A stretch of 64,000 nucleotides of DNA from Tuwongella immobilis (lineage in GTDB: Bacteria > Planctomycetota > Planctomycetia > Gemmatales > Gemmataceae), in the NCBI RefSeq assembly GCF_901538355.1, contig NZ_LR593887.1, positions 2,642,920-2,706,919 on the forward strand. Direction: 5' to 3'. The position numbers and the translations under genes are program-made. The notes under the pieces were generated by a model, which saw nothing but the letters and a program-made list of their open reading frames with translations, did no database searches and had not been told where the DNA came from. How positions within the stretch are numbered: position 1 is the stretch's first letter; each line of letters opens with the position of its first letter. Of the stretch, positions 1-8,291 are shown in pieces.

Positions 1-1473
1 ATTCACGCCCAATTCGGGCATCCACGCGAAGCGATTGCGGTCGTAGCTGCCGATGTTGCTGTTGAGTGCAAGCAGGCCACCCGGTTGTGCGGGGCCGGTG
101 AAGAACGGTGCGGCGGTGCCGGTTCCTGCCGACAACACATTTTGCGAGCCCTCGATTTCGATGTTCTGGCTCACCGTGCCCAACGCCACGCTCGTTCGCC
201 AATCCAATTCCCAGCGACCGCGTTGGATCGACCCGGTCAACCCGAGTTGACCCCCATGGAAGTGGTTGGTCGTGCGGAAGCTATCGTTGACGGTCACAAT
301 CGTGCCGCTAAAGGTTTGACTTTGCGGCAGGCCGTAGATGCGCTCTGTGATGCTGATGGTGTCGCGCAGGCTGACGTAGCGATAACCAATCAACCCATCG
401 ACGTTCCAATCACACCCGCGCCACAGTCGGCGACGGCCGTTTAACTCGGCACCCCACAGGGAGCTTTCCGAAGCGATCGTCATATTGCCAGCGAGTTCGC
501 CGATGGATGCGACCGCTTCCGCGAATTGGCCGCCGAATAGATTGCCGAAGTTCTGCGTGGAGAACGGCCGGGCCAGCAAGGCATTCGGTGCCTGGGGGCT
601 GGCGAAGGGATTATTCGAATAGTTGTAGCTATCCGAGAGATCATTCGTGAAGAAGATACTGGCATCGATCCCCCACAGTTGGCAGGGATCACACCACCAT
701 ACGCCGCGGAATCGCATCCCGTCGCGGCGATTATCGAGCAGATCTTGCCCACCGGCCACCACCGTTGTACCGGGTTGACCGATGATCCCGAATGAATTCA
801 CAGGCGAATTCGTCGCCAATGCCGGAGCGGTGGTTCCCTTGGTCCACCAAGAAAGATACTCGGCGGACATCATGAAGCGTTGCGGGGGCAGGCCGACTTC
901 ATCGAGCATGCCCGATTCCAACACGGTATCACCGGTTGGGCATTCTCCGGTTGCGCATCCGCCGCCACCGATGATTTCACCGGGGCCGGAGAGCATTGGG
1001 CCTTCGACCACCGATTCGCTAATCACGGTGCTATTGACCAGCGTGCCGCCTGATGGTGGGGCGGTGACGGTGCCGGGCAGTGCATTCGGCATCGGAGTGG
1101 CGACGCGAGGTGTACCGGGGTTGGTGGGCATTGGCACCAACTCGCCGTTGCGCATCTCGCTGACTTGGGGGCCGGTTGTGCGGCGCGGCTGTCCCAAGGG
1201 CAACGATGCTCCCGGATCTTGCGCTCGGAAGATCGTGCTATGCGATCCGACCGGAATCACTTGAGATGGTGCACCGAGTTGGACGCGTGGCGCACCCAGG
1301 CTAACCCGCGGTTGCGGGGTGAGGTTCGGGGAGTTGCCTTCCGGCACCGCCCGAATCGGGGCGGGAACTGGTTTCCCCAGCGTGGCCGCTTTCCATTGTA
1401 ATTCTTCTGCTGCAAGCGGCGAAACCGCCGTCGCAAACCATAATCCCAAACTACCAAACCAAAGTTTTCGCAT
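1..1473 (-). CDS. BBP7-family outer membrane beta-barrel protein (3' end outside window)
   Basis: The frame is open from ATG at 1473 down to base 1 without a stop, so 491 residues of an incomplete protein are visible. The N-terminus is a signal peptide (MRKLWFGSLGLWFATAVSPLAAEE), followed by about 150 residues rich in Pro, Thr, Gly and Ser, then a region rich in aromatic and polar residues. That region holds the motif SLWGAELNGRRRLW, followed by a GYRYVSLRD segment, as expected of the planctomycete BBP7 barrel family (surface or outer-membrane proteins of unknown substrate). The start is supported by GGAGG about 9 bases upstream. A Cys pair (WWCDPC) lies near the barrel start. Function beyond an outer-membrane role is not known. 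The family call rests on remembered motifs. Confidence 0.75.
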   Translation of the reverse strand, partial: MRKLWFGSLGLWFATAVSPLAAEELQWKAATLGKPVPAPIRAVPEGNSPNLTPQPRVSLGAPRVQLGAPSQVIPVGSHSTIFRAQDPGASLPLGQPRRTTGPQVSEMRNGELVPMPTNPGTPRVATPMPNALPGTVTAPPSGGTLVNSTVISESVVEGPMLSGPGEIIGGGGCATGECPTGDTVLESGMLDEVGLPPQRFMMSAEYLSWWTKGTTAPALATNSPVNSFGIIGQPGTTVVAGGQDLLDNRRDGMRFRGVWWCDPCQLWGIDASIFFTNDLSDSYNYSNNPFASPQAPNALLARPFSTQNFGNLFGGQFAEAVASIGELAGNMTIASESSLWGAELNGRRRLWRGCDWNVDGLIGYRYVSLRDTISITERIYGLPQSQTFSGTIVTVNDSFRTTNHFHGGQLGLTGSIQRGRWELDWRTSVALGTVSQNIEIEGSQNVLSAGTGTAAPFFTGPAQPGGLLALNSNIGSYDRNRFAWMPELGVN

Positions 1474-1818
1474 TGGTCCGCCCTCCGGACGAAGTCGCGC
1501 CGCACGGGCTCGAACCGGCGCGGGGCAATCCGTTGCTCCACCGAAAAAACGCAATGTCTCTAGCTTCGGCGAACAGAAATCGAAGCAGCCATCGAACTTC
1601 GCAGATTTAGCCGCTTGCCGGAATCATCTCGGTCGGGCAATCCTCACAGATTCCGTAGATTCTCAACCGATCTGACGGAAGTTCCGGGATGCGCGGAATG
1701 TAGGCGATTCTGCCACACAAAGAAGTTGCCGGGTTTGTAGGGATTTCATCGAAGAACCAGCGCGCGTCGAGACGATAGCAACAAGGAATGGAATCGACTT
1801 CCCGGAAGGAGCCGGATC
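1474..1818. other. Intergenic region between divergent genes
   Basis: This 345-base gap separates the minus-strand BBP7 gene from the plus-strand PEP-CTERM gene and must hold both promoters. I see the BBP7 ribosome-binding site (GGAGG near 1482-1487) and the PEP-CTERM one (GGAAGGAG near 1803-1810). I could not pick a convincing -35/-10 pair on either strand, nor any hairpin or RNA gene. Confidence 0.5.
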
Positions 1819-2241
1819 ATGACCAAGCAATCGACAGAAACACGCATCTGGAAGCGTGCCGGCGTGCTCGCGGTGGTGGCGACTGTTGCCAGCCACTCCA
1901 CCACGCAAGCATTCTTCCCACCGTTTTTCAACTTTCCGCCTCCGACGACGATCACCCCGCCGCCGGTCGTCCCGCCGCCACCCGTGAACCCGCCGCCAAA
2001 CGTCGAAGAACCGCCACCGGTGGTTCCGCCGATTGTGCCGCCGCCGCCACCACCATTCGATGATACGATCCTTGACCCGATCGATATCCCCGAACCGGAA
2101 ATCCCCACCACACCGAGCATCCCGCCCACCGTTCCCGAACCATCGACCATGGTGATCGGATTGAGCGGCCTGGTGAGCTATTGGGTGGTCCGCCGTCGGA
2201 AGGGGAAAGATTCCGCATCCGAATCGGAAACCGCGAGCTGA
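1819..2241 (+). CDS. Proline-rich PEP-CTERM sorted exported protein
   Basis: This 140-residue protein has a basic N-terminus with a hydrophobic stretch (residues about 12-31) that looks like a signal peptide. A low-complexity Pro/Val/Thr tract follows (residues about 34-100). The C-terminus is tripartite: VPEPST at 105-110, a hydrophobic segment at 111-124, then a basic RRRK cluster at 125-128. That is the PEP-CTERM sorting signal, read by an exosortase that cleaves at the PEP motif and hands the protein to the cell surface. No folded enzymatic domain is visible, so it is probably a surface or matrix component. The ATG start has GGAAGGAG upstream. The next feature downstream is tRNA-Pro. Confidence 0.8.
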   Translation: MTKQSTETRIWKRAGVLAVVATVASHSTTQAFFPPFFNFPPPTTITPPPVVPPPPVNPPPNVEEPPPVVPPIVPPPPPPFDDTILDPIDIPEPEIPTTPSIPPTVPEPSTMVIGLSGLVSYWVVRRRKGKDSASESETAS

Positions 2242-2255
2242 CGAGATTTCCGGGG

Positions 2256-2283
2256 TTGCGGGATCGCCGCAAGCCGTTAGAAT
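2256..2283 (+). promoter_or_regulatory. Candidate promoter for tRNA-Pro
   Basis: TTGCGG (2256-2261), a 16-base spacer, then TAGAAT (2278-2283), ending 23 bases before the tRNA. The match is moderate. The -35 also forms part of a small palindrome (TTGCGG/CCGCAA) that may instead end the PEP-CTERM transcript. Confidence 0.4.
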
Positions 2284-2306
2284 ACCGAAGGAGTTGAGAA
2301 ACTTCT

Positions 2307-2381
2307 CGGGCCGTAGCGCAGCTTGGCTAGCGCGCTTCCTTGGGGTGGAAGAGGTCGTGGGTTCAAATCCCGCCGGCCCGA
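2307..2381 (+). tRNA. tRNA-Pro (anticodon GGG)
   Basis: The cloverleaf can be folded by hand. The acceptor stem is CGGGCCG (2307-2313) with CGGCCCG (2374-2380), discriminator A at 2381. The D stem is GCGC/GCGC (2316-2319, 2330-2333). The anticodon stem is CTTCC/GGAAG (2335-2339, 2347-2351) with loop TTGGGGT, giving anticodon GGG at 2342-2344 and G37. The T stem is GTGGG/CCCGC around TTCAAAT. GGG reads CCC and CCT proline codons. The CCA tail is not encoded. A strong terminator lies 50 bases downstream. Confidence 0.95.
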
Positions 2382-2430
2382 AATTGGTTCCCGTGATTCA
2401 CGAAATCATGGGATCTCAACACTGCGAAGA

Positions 2431-2476
2431 ATACCCCTGAGTGCTTCCAATCGGAACGAACTCAGGGGTATTTTTT
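2431..2476 (+). terminator. Intrinsic terminator after tRNA-Pro
   Basis: A perfect 11-bp stem, ATACCCCTGAG (2431-2441) with CTCAGGGGTAT (2461-2471), is followed by a T tract. It is a canonical Rho-independent terminator for the tRNA transcript. Confidence 0.9.
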
Positions 2477-2822
2477 CAATTCTAGTCTGGTGATTTCCAA
2501 TCTCACTCGACCCATGCAAGTGCGTTCGGTTCGGGACCGAAAGGTCGGAGCCGGGATTGCCAATCTCGTCTTGCGGTGATGAATCGGAATTGGATTCGCA
2601 ATTCCAATCGCAGCATGTCCGCTGGGATCGCCCTTTCCATGCCGTGAAATCGCATTCGTCATTTCCGGTGACCTGTTCGGTCTGATCCTTCAGCTCGATT
2701 GCAGATCAATCGGGATTCTTCATCGATTCTTTCAAGGATTCTGGTAGACAATCGACGACGATTCGATGGAAGATTGAAGCGTTTCTGGGATCATCGGGAT
2801 GCTTAATTTTCGGAGGCGAACG
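2477..2822. other. Intergenic region upstream of the hydrolase
   Basis: About 346 bases with no gene. Apart from the ribosome-binding site GGAGG at 2812-2816, nothing specific stands out: no convincing promoter hexamers, no tRNA-like fold and no repeat. Confidence 0.5.
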
Positions 2823-3653
2823 ATGGGTGTGGTAACCACGCGCGACGGGGTCGAGATTTTCTTCAAGGACTGGGGGCCGCGAAACGCCCCGGTGATCTTC
2901 TTTCATCATGGGTGGCCGCTGAGTTCCGATGATTGGGATGCTCAGATGCTCTTTTTTGTGCAACACGGCTATCGAGTCGTGGCGCATGATCGCCGCGGTC
3001 ATGGTCGCTCCGCTCAGGTGTGGGACGGGCACGATATGGACCATTATGCGGACGATGTGGCCGCGGTGGTGCAGCATTTGGGCGTGACTGGGGCCGTCCA
3101 TGTCGGGCATTCCACCGGTGGCGGCGAAGTGGTGCGGTATCTGGTTCGGCATCGGGAAGATGCCGTGCCGAAAGCGGTGTTGATTGCCGCGGTGCCGCCG
3201 TTGATGGTGAAGACGGAGCAGAATCCCGGTGGCCTGCCGAAAGCGACGTTCGATGAATTTCAAGCGCAGGTGCGGGCGAATCGAGCGCAATTTTATCACG
3301 AGATTCCATCCGGGCCATTTTACGGATTCAACCGGCCTGGCGCGACCATCTCGCAGGGGTTGATTTTGAATTGGTGGCGGCAAGGGATGATGGGATGTGC
3401 CCAAGCGCATCATGATGGCATCGTGGCATTCTCCCAGACGGATTTTACCGACGATCTGAAGCAGATCACGATTCCGGTGTTGGTCATGCACGGGGATGAT
3501 GACCAGATTGTGCCCTATGAAAACTCCGCGCCGCTGTCGGCGAAACTGCTCCCGAACGGCATTCTGAAGACCTACCCTGGTTTGCCCCACGGAATGCCCT
3601 CGACGCACGCCGAGATCATCAACGCCGATCTGCTCGCATTCGTGAAGAGCTAA
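2823..3653 (+). CDS. Alpha/beta hydrolase, non-heme chloroperoxidase/arylesterase type
   Basis: This 276-residue protein has the alpha/beta-hydrolase fold. It carries the oxyanion segment HHGWPLSSDDWD (about 28-39), the GYRVVAHDRRGHGRS strand-turn, and the nucleophile elbow VGHSTGGG with Ser97. The catalytic acid is probably in HGDDDQIVP, and the catalytic His is in GLPHGMPST near the C-terminus. The pattern is typical of cofactor-free chloroperoxidases or arylesterases; the natural substrate is unknown and it probably acts in the cytoplasm as there is no signal peptide. I chose ATG 2823, with GGAGG 6 bases upstream, over an upstream in-frame start at 2799. It stands alone, followed by a terminator at 3692-3736. 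Confidence 0.88.
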   Translation: MGVVTTRDGVEIFFKDWGPRNAPVIFFHHGWPLSSDDWDAQMLFFVQHGYRVVAHDRRGHGRSAQVWDGHDMDHYADDVAAVVQHLGVTGAVHVGHSTGGGEVVRYLVRHREDAVPKAVLIAAVPPLMVKTEQNPGGLPKATFDEFQAQVRANRAQFYHEIPSGPFYGFNRPGATISQGLILNWWRQGMMGCAQAHHDGIVAFSQTDFTDDLKQITIPVLVMHGDDDQIVPYENSAPLSAKLLPNGILKTYPGLPHGMPSTHAEIINADLLAFVKS

Positions 3654-3691
3654 TCGCATCGGAATCATGCCGATACGCCCCACTTTCCTGG

Positions 3692-3736
3692 AAATCCCGT
3701 ACCGGATTGCGTTTGCGACCGTGGACGGGATTTTTT
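3692..3736 (+). terminator. Intrinsic terminator after the hydrolase
   Basis: AAATCCCGT (3692-3700) pairs with ACGGGATTT (3725-3733), and the 3' arm runs into a six-T tract (3731-3736). It lies 39 bases after the hydrolase stop. Confidence 0.75.
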
Positions 3737-3848
3737 CGTTCGCAAAGTTGGGGAATTCAGGCTGGGATTGTCACAGTGCGGTTCCGGAAGTGTCCCAGAT
3801 GCGGAGTTCCACCGGGTCGTTGCGATGGGTCAACTGAGGAATGGGGCA

Positions 3849-4745
3849 ATGCACAATCCGTTTCAGGAAATTGTCGATGAATCGACGGATCTCGATTGGA
3901 TCGAAGAGGCCAAAGGCGGAAATCGCAACGCTTTGGAGCAACTCATCTTGCGGCATCAGGCTTGGATTTACAATATCGCAGTTCGGATGGTCTTTCACTC
4001 GCATGATGCTGAGGAAGTGACGCAAGAAGTCTTAATCAAAGCAATCACGCAACTCAGTACGTTTCAAGGAGCCAGTCGCTTTCGCACGTGGCTCTACCGA
4101 ATCACCATCAATCACGTGTTGAACATGAAACGCCGAGGCGGGGAGCTTCGCACATCGCATTTCTCGGCATATGCGGCGGCGATCAACGATACGCCAGACC
4201 TCGACTTGCCCGATTCGAAATCGGTGCCGGTGGATGGAGCACTGTTGGTGCAGGAGGCAAAGCTGTCTTGCATCACGGGAATGCTGCTCTGCCTGGATCG
4301 CAAGCAGCGATTGATTTTCACCCTTGGCGAAATTTTCAGCGTGAGTGATTCGGTCGGCAGTGAATTGATGGAGATGTCTGCCGACAACTTTCGGCAATGT
4401 CTCGCCCGCGCTCGCCGCGATTTGGAACAATTCCTGCAGGGGCAATGCGGGTTGGTCAATCCGAATAATCCGTGCCGCTGTGCCAAGAAAACTCGCGGCT
4501 TTATCGAAGCGGGACACGTTGATCCTAAGCATCTCCAGTTTGTGCCGCTGCGAGTGCGACGAATTGCGGAGGTGGCGGATGGGGTCGTGCAGCGCATCGA
4601 AGATACCGTGAATGAACCCGTTTCGGCGATCTTCCGCGATCAGCCGTTTCTGGAACCGAATGACCAAGTCCAATGGCTTCGGGAGCGACTCTTTCGAGGT
4701 GATTTGGGCAGAGCATTGGAAATTCGCGACCGATTTTCGACCTGA
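3849..4745 (+). CDS. ECF-type RNA polymerase sigma factor with C-terminal Cys-containing extension
   Basis: This is a 298-residue sigma-70 family protein of the ECF type. Region 2 is visible at about residues 35-95 ([20 protein letters not shown], then [15 protein letters not shown]). A region 4-like segment lies around 150-200 ([18 protein letters not shown] ... [16 protein letters not shown]). About 100 further residues follow, starting with [16 protein letters not shown], which holds three Cys and resembles the tail of a sub-group of ECF factors; its role (sensing or substitute anti-sigma) is unknown. ATG 3849 is preceded by TGAGGA at a spacing of 8; ATG 3825 is also in frame. No anti-sigma gene follows; an SDR gene starts 49 bases later and is a natural candidate target. 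Confidence 0.88.
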   Translation: MHNPFQEIVDESTDLDWIEEAKGGNRNALEQLILRHQAWIYNIAVRMVFHSHDAEEVTQEVLIKAITQLSTFQGASRFRTWLYRITINHVLNMKRRGGELRTSHFSAYAAAINDTPDLDLPDSKSVPVDGALLVQEAKLSCITGMLLCLDRKQRLIFTLGEIFSVSDSVGSELMEMSADNFRQCLARARRDLEQFLQGQCGLVNPNNPCRCAKKTRGFIEAGHVDPKHLQFVPLRVRRIAEVADGVVQRIEDTVNEPVSAIFRDQPFLEPNDQVQWLRERLFRGDLGRALEIRDRFST

Positions 4746-4794
4746 GTTGTCACAGTCCATGCGCCGGGGTGTCTCAGGGGCAGGAGGACAAATC

Positions 4795-5550
4795 ATGTCG
4801 AACTTTCTGGGAAAGACGGCCCTGGTGACTGGGGCATCCAAAGGAATCGGTGCGGGAATTGCCCGCAAACTCGCGGCGGCTGGGGCGTCGGTTGCGGTGA
4901 ATTATGCCAGTGATCGAAGCGGCGCGGAAACCGTTGTCGCATCGATTCTTGCGGCGGGTGGCCGGGCGACGGCGATTCAGGCGGACATCGCCGACGCGGC
5001 CGATGTGGAACGGCTATTCGAAGGCACCATCCATGCGTTTGGACCGATCGATATTTTGGTCAACAACGCGGGGGTATATCTCGAGATGCCGATTTCGCAA
5101 TTCACGGAGCAGGAATTTCACCGTCAGATTCAAGTGAATCTGCTCGGGCCGATGCTGATGATCCGCGAATCACTCGCACATTTCGGGCCCAATGGCGGCA
5201 GCATTATCAATATCGGGTCGGGGGCATCGCAATCGCATCCGCCGGGCTATGCGATTTACGCCGCGACCAAAGCCGGGCTCGATGCCGTCACGGGGGTGCT
5301 GGCCAAAGAACTGGCACCACGCCAGATTCGCGTGAATTCCGTCAATCCCGGAGCAACGCTCAGCGAAGGGACGAAGACGGCGGGGTTGTACGGCGTTGGC
5401 AGCGATCTCGAAACGCGGCTCATTTCGATGACGCCATTGGGCAGAATGGGAACTCCCGACGATATTGCCAAGATTGTCGCGTTTCTGGCGTCCGACGATG
5501 CCGGCTGGTTGACCGGCGAAGTCATCCTCGCATCTGGCGGCTTGCGTTAA
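4795..5550 (+). CDS. Short-chain dehydrogenase/reductase (classical SDR)
   Basis: This 251-residue Rossmann-fold oxidoreductase starts at ATG 4795 behind GGAGG. Classical SDR marks are present: the nucleotide-binding GASKGIG near the N-terminus, NNAG in the middle, the catalytic Ser in [10 protein letters not shown], and Tyr-x-x-x-Lys in [10 protein letters not shown]. The protein ends with the common C-terminal pattern in which the sequence W-L-T-G-E precedes a final GG. It probably reduces a carbonyl compound with NAD(P)H; the substrate cannot be read from sequence. It sits between the ECF sigma gene and a DUF1330 gene on the same strand with short gaps, so the three may form one stress-response transcript (inference). 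Confidence 0.9.
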   Translation: MSNFLGKTALVTGASKGIGAGIARKLAAAGASVAVNYASDRSGAETVVASILAAGGRATAIQADIADAADVERLFEGTIHAFGPIDILVNNAGVYLEMPISQFTEQEFHRQIQVNLLGPMLMIRESLAHFGPNGGSIINIGSGASQSHPPGYAIYAATKAGLDAVTGVLAKELAPRQIRVNSVNPGATLSEGTKTAGLYGVGSDLETRLISMTPLGRMGTPDDIAKIVAFLASDDAGWLTGEVILASGGLR

Positions 5551-5586
5551 GTTCGATTTTCGTGACTTCGATTCAGGAACCATTCC

Positions 5587-5874
5587 ATGGCAGCTTATGT
5601 CGTGTTTATGCGAGAACAAACGCTCGATCGATCCGAATTGGAAGCCTACTGGGAGAGAGTCAAAACCACGATGGACGGCCGCCCGCTGAAGGTGTTGGCC
5701 GCGTATGGAACGCACGTCACCCTGGAAGGGCCGGATGTGGAAGGCATTGTCATCGCGGAGTTTCCGACCATCGAGGAAGCCCGCGACTGGTACGAGAGCC
5801 CAGCGTACCAGGCAGCCGCTCAGCATCGTTTTCGCGGCGCGGTCTATCGTGGTGTGATTGTGCAAGGTATCTGA
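5587..5874 (+). CDS. DUF1330 domain protein
   Basis: This is a 95-residue protein of the DUF1330 family, a small dimeric alpha-beta barrel fold. Recognisable parts are the opening segment AAYVVFMREQ, the central GPDVEGIVIAEFPTIEEARDWYESPAYQ and a short C-terminal strand. The biochemical role of the family is unknown; members often sit next to stress or detoxification genes. It lies 36 bases after the SDR gene and is probably co-transcribed with it. The ATG has AGGA upstream. Confidence 0.85.
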   Translation: MAAYVVFMREQTLDRSELEAYWERVKTTMDGRPLKVLAAYGTHVTLEGPDVEGIVIAEFPTIEEARDWYESPAYQAAAQHRFRGAVYRGVIVQGI

Positions 5875-5911
5875 TGCACGTTGCGGCGATACATGGGCCG
5901 CGTTCATCATC

Positions 5912-5944
5912 GGGGAATCCGCACAACACCGTCGCGGATTCCCC
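5912..5944. terminator. Hairpin terminator between convergent genes
   Basis: GGGGAATCCGC (5912-5922) pairs perfectly with GCGGATTCCCC (5934-5944) around an 11-base loop. It sits between the DUF1330 gene (plus) and the glycosyltransferase (minus). There is no long T tract, so strength is uncertain. Confidence 0.55.
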
Positions 5945-5952
5945 AAAGCTAG

Positions 5953-7209
5953 TCAGGTTGCCAAGTGCGCTTCCAGCAGGTCGGCGGCGCGTTGGCAGCC
6001 GGATTCTTGGCGGATGGCCTGACCAATTCGGCGGGCCTGTTCCTGAATCTCCGGCGATTGCTCGACGGTGCGAATGGCTGTGGTCAGTCGATCGCGTGAA
6101 AGTTTGCGAATGCCCGGCAGAGCGATCCCGAGTCGTCGTTGCTGAAGCAGCCATGCCCAGTACGGTTGATCGGCCGCGAACGGGACAATGATGCTGGGCA
6201 CTCCCGCCCGCAGTCCGGCGGCGGTGGTGCCCGCGCCGCCGTGGTGGATCACCATTTTGGCCCGTGGAAATAGCCAGGAATGCGGTACCGATTCGATGCA
6301 ATAGGCCCAATCTGGCAGGGTTTCGGGCGTCAATCCGCTCCAACCGCTCAGCAGAACCACCCGATTTCCGGTGGATTCCGCTGCTTGCAGAATCGTGCGG
6401 GTGGTGGTTTCGGCATGTTCCATGCTCATGCTGCCAAACCCCACCACAATCGGCGGCGGACCCGCATCCAAAAACGCGGCCAGCGATTCGGGCGGATTCC
6501 AACTCGAAGGCGGGTCCAGAAACCAAAAGCCAGTCATCTGCTGGTTGGGGTGCCAATCGTTGGGCCGTGGCAACAATTGCTCGCTGAGACCGTACAGAAT
6601 CAGATCCCGATTCGAGCGAATTTTCCCGACGATGCCCCAAAACGGAGCCGGGGGCAGCTCGAAATAATCCCGTCGAACGGTTTGCATCAACCGCCGCATG
6701 GGTTGCCAAAAGACTTGCTGACTGATTCGATGCGAAAGCCGATTCCAAATTCCCCAGTTCGGCCCACGAAATCCGAGAATTCCGGGGAATTCGCCAGTGA
6801 TTCCCAACGGATGCACGTGCGCTTGCACCAGCGGAATGTCCCGTTTCTCGGCAATTGCGGCCGCCAGCGATAGCCCGCCGAAGCCGCTGAGCATCGCATC
6901 CAGCCCCAGCGATTCGGGCAGGGCGGTTTGCACAGATGAGATCGTCACTTCCGACGCCATGCGCAGCATGAGTCGATGCGTGGCGAGAAAGCCTTTATCC
7001 ATCTCCGAGCGGACTTCGGGCCGCTGCAGAAACGCTTGAATATCGCCCGGCAATCCGACAAATTCCGAGACAATCGGCTTCGCCATCTCGGCAAAGTTTT
7101 CCGGAGCGAACAAACGAACCCGGTGGCCGCGCTGCTCCAACTCGGTGGCCAGTCCTAAGTATGGTTGGACGCCGCCGCGTGTATCCTGACAAAACAGCCC
7201 GAGTTTCAT
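5953..7209 (-). CDS. Glycosyltransferase family 1 (UGT/MGT-like)
   Basis: This 418-residue protein has two Rossmann-like halves in the GT-B arrangement. The N-terminal part begins MKLGLFCQDTRGGVQP and has the acceptor-side pattern ELEQRGHRVRLFAPENF. The C-terminal part has GFGSMS, and the donor-binding signature VIHHGGAGTTAAGLRAGVP followed by PFAADQPYWA. This is the pattern of UDP-sugar glycosyltransferases that modify small hydrophobic molecules (sterols, macrolides, polyketides). The acceptor is unknown. Its start overlaps the end of the TetR gene by four bases (ATGA), so the two are translationally coupled and the transferase is very probably under TetR control. Confidence 0.85.
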   Translation of the reverse strand: MKLGLFCQDTRGGVQPYLGLATELEQRGHRVRLFAPENFAEMAKPIVSEFVGLPGDIQAFLQRPEVRSEMDKGFLATHRLMLRMASEVTISSVQTALPESLGLDAMLSGFGGLSLAAAIAEKRDIPLVQAHVHPLGITGEFPGILGFRGPNWGIWNRLSHRISQQVFWQPMRRLMQTVRRDYFELPPAPFWGIVGKIRSNRDLILYGLSEQLLPRPNDWHPNQQMTGFWFLDPPSSWNPPESLAAFLDAGPPPIVVGFGSMSMEHAETTTRTILQAAESTGNRVVLLSGWSGLTPETLPDWAYCIESVPHSWLFPRAKMVIHHGGAGTTAAGLRAGVPSIIVPFAADQPYWAWLLQQRRLGIALPGIRKLSRDRLTTAIRTVEQSPEIQEQARRIGQAIRQESGCQRAADLLEAHLAT

Positions 7210-7838
7210 GAGGTGGAATCCTGGTGATGAGAGGGGGCAAATGCGCGGGCAAATCGTCTTGCGATTTCGACAGCCCGGAGGTGAAGATGCGCCGAATCCG
7301 GGACTTGGCCGGTGAGTTGGCCGCGAAGCAACGGCACGCCAACCGTCCAGCCAAATAGAAAGTCGGCGGCGAGTTCCGGATTCGGGATCGCGAGTTCGCC
7401 ACGCTCACCGGCCTCGGCCAACCACCGTGCTAACTCGGCGATCACCCGTACCGGACCTTGCACCCAGAATGCCTCGCCCAATGCGGGTTGCCGACGCGCT
7501 TCGCCAGCCATCATGCGATCCCACGCCATGGTTTCCGCCGAGAGCGCGAGTTGGAGCAGCGTTTCAATCAACCCCGTGAGATCATCCAACAGTGGACCCT
7601 TGCGAATGAACCCAGCCGGGAGTTCCGCATCGGACCCTTGTTGCTCCAACACGCCCTGAAGAATCGCTTCCTTGGTCGGAAAGTGATGGTAGATCGTCGG
7701 TTTGGACACGCCCGCAACTTCGACGATGGCATCAACACTGGTTCGAGCGAAGCCATGCTCCAGAAACAGCCGACGAGCCGCCTGGAGAATCTGTCGCCGT
7801 TTTTGGGCCGACCGAGAAGCAGGTTCCGAAGGTGTCAT
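7206..7838 (-). CDS. TetR/AcrR family transcriptional regulator
   Basis: This 210-residue repressor has a TetR-type N-terminal helix-turn-helix at about residues 13-58 (ILQAARRLFLEHGFARTSV, then VSKPTIYHHFPTKEAIL). The divergent all-helical C-terminal part would bind a ligand and dimerise. It overlaps the glycosyltransferase gene by four bases. Its promoter (7877-7905) has a 15-base imperfect palindrome exactly in the spacer, the arrangement expected for an autoregulated TetR gene. The likely picture is derepression of the transferase when a toxic small molecule is bound; the ligand is unknown. Confidence 0.9.
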   Translation of the reverse strand: MTPSEPASRSAQKRRQILQAARRLFLEHGFARTSVDAIVEVAGVSKPTIYHHFPTKEAILQGVLEQQGSDAELPAGFIRKGPLLDDLTGLIETLLQLALSAETMAWDRMMAGEARRQPALGEAFWVQGPVRVIAELARWLAEAGERGELAIPNPELAADFLFGWTVGVPLLRGQLTGQVPDSAHLHLRAVEIARRFARAFAPSHHQDSTS

Positions 7839-7876
7839 CGCCCCATTCCGTGAGTCGCAAACGTGGGATGGAAAGA

Positions 7877-7905
7877 ATCTTAACGAAACCGTTTAGTTTA
7901 GTCAA
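7877..7905 (-). promoter_or_regulatory. Promoter and operator of the TetR-glycosyltransferase operon
   Basis: On the minus strand there is TTGACT (7905-7900), a spacer of exactly 17 bases (7899-7883), then TAAGAT (7882-7877). The spacer contains an imperfect palindrome, ACGAAAC-C-GTTTAGT on the plus strand (7883-7897), six of seven positions symmetric. A palindrome in the spacer is typical of TetR-type autorepression. Confidence 0.75.
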
Positions 7906-7930
7906 GTAGTTCAGGGTGCCGATGATTCGC

Positions 7931-7993
7931 AAGTCGGAATCGGGTGCCGATCCTGCACATCGGCCACGATTTGGCTCCTCGCTTTCTGTTCGG
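7931..7993 (-). pseudogene. Decayed fragment of a VOC-family gene (3' end copy)
   Basis: Read on the minus strand, this stretch encodes EQKARSQIVADVQDRH joined to PIPTC. The intact VOC gene at 10225-10632 ends EQKPWGQIVAYVLDLH, eight further residues, CT, PIPTSA. At DNA level the two share GGCCACGATTTGG and AAGTCGGAATCGG, separated in the intact gene by about 24 more bases. It therefore looks like a partial copy with an internal deletion. No start codon or upstream domain remains. Seen directly by comparing the two places by eye. Confidence 0.6.
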
Positions 7994-8075
7994 ATCAACG
8001 CGACTGGGACAGACACCTCCGATCAGCATGTTTGGATTGGCAAATCGGATCGATTTCAAAAATCAGAATTCAGCG

Positions 8076-8105
8076 TTGACGGCATGAGAAATCGTGGGAT
8101 ATGCT
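8076..8105 (+). promoter_or_regulatory. Candidate promoter of the 8.3-10.2 kb pair
   Basis: TTGACG (8076-8081), an 18-base spacer, TATGCT (8100-8105). This would start transcription near 8112, giving a leader of about 180 bases to the ATG at 8292, or only about 15 bases if an in-frame ATG at 8127 is used. Confidence 0.5.
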
Positions 8106-8291
8106 CAGAGGATAAGGGAACTTTCAATGCATACGATCGTTCCTGTTTGCGGGTTTTCTGTGCCCTTGTCAAACTCTCCGGATTCGATTGCCTCCGTGCA
8201 TCAGCCTGCGGGATTGCGAGGGATGCTGAAGAATCTCACTGACTTCGTCGAAGATTGCTCCCTGTCGCGAGTCATTGCCCATGAGAGTCCG

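Noticed and set aside
2706-3683. 325-residue open frame on the minus strand
   Set aside because: Antisense to the alpha/beta hydrolase, whose catalytic motifs are intact.
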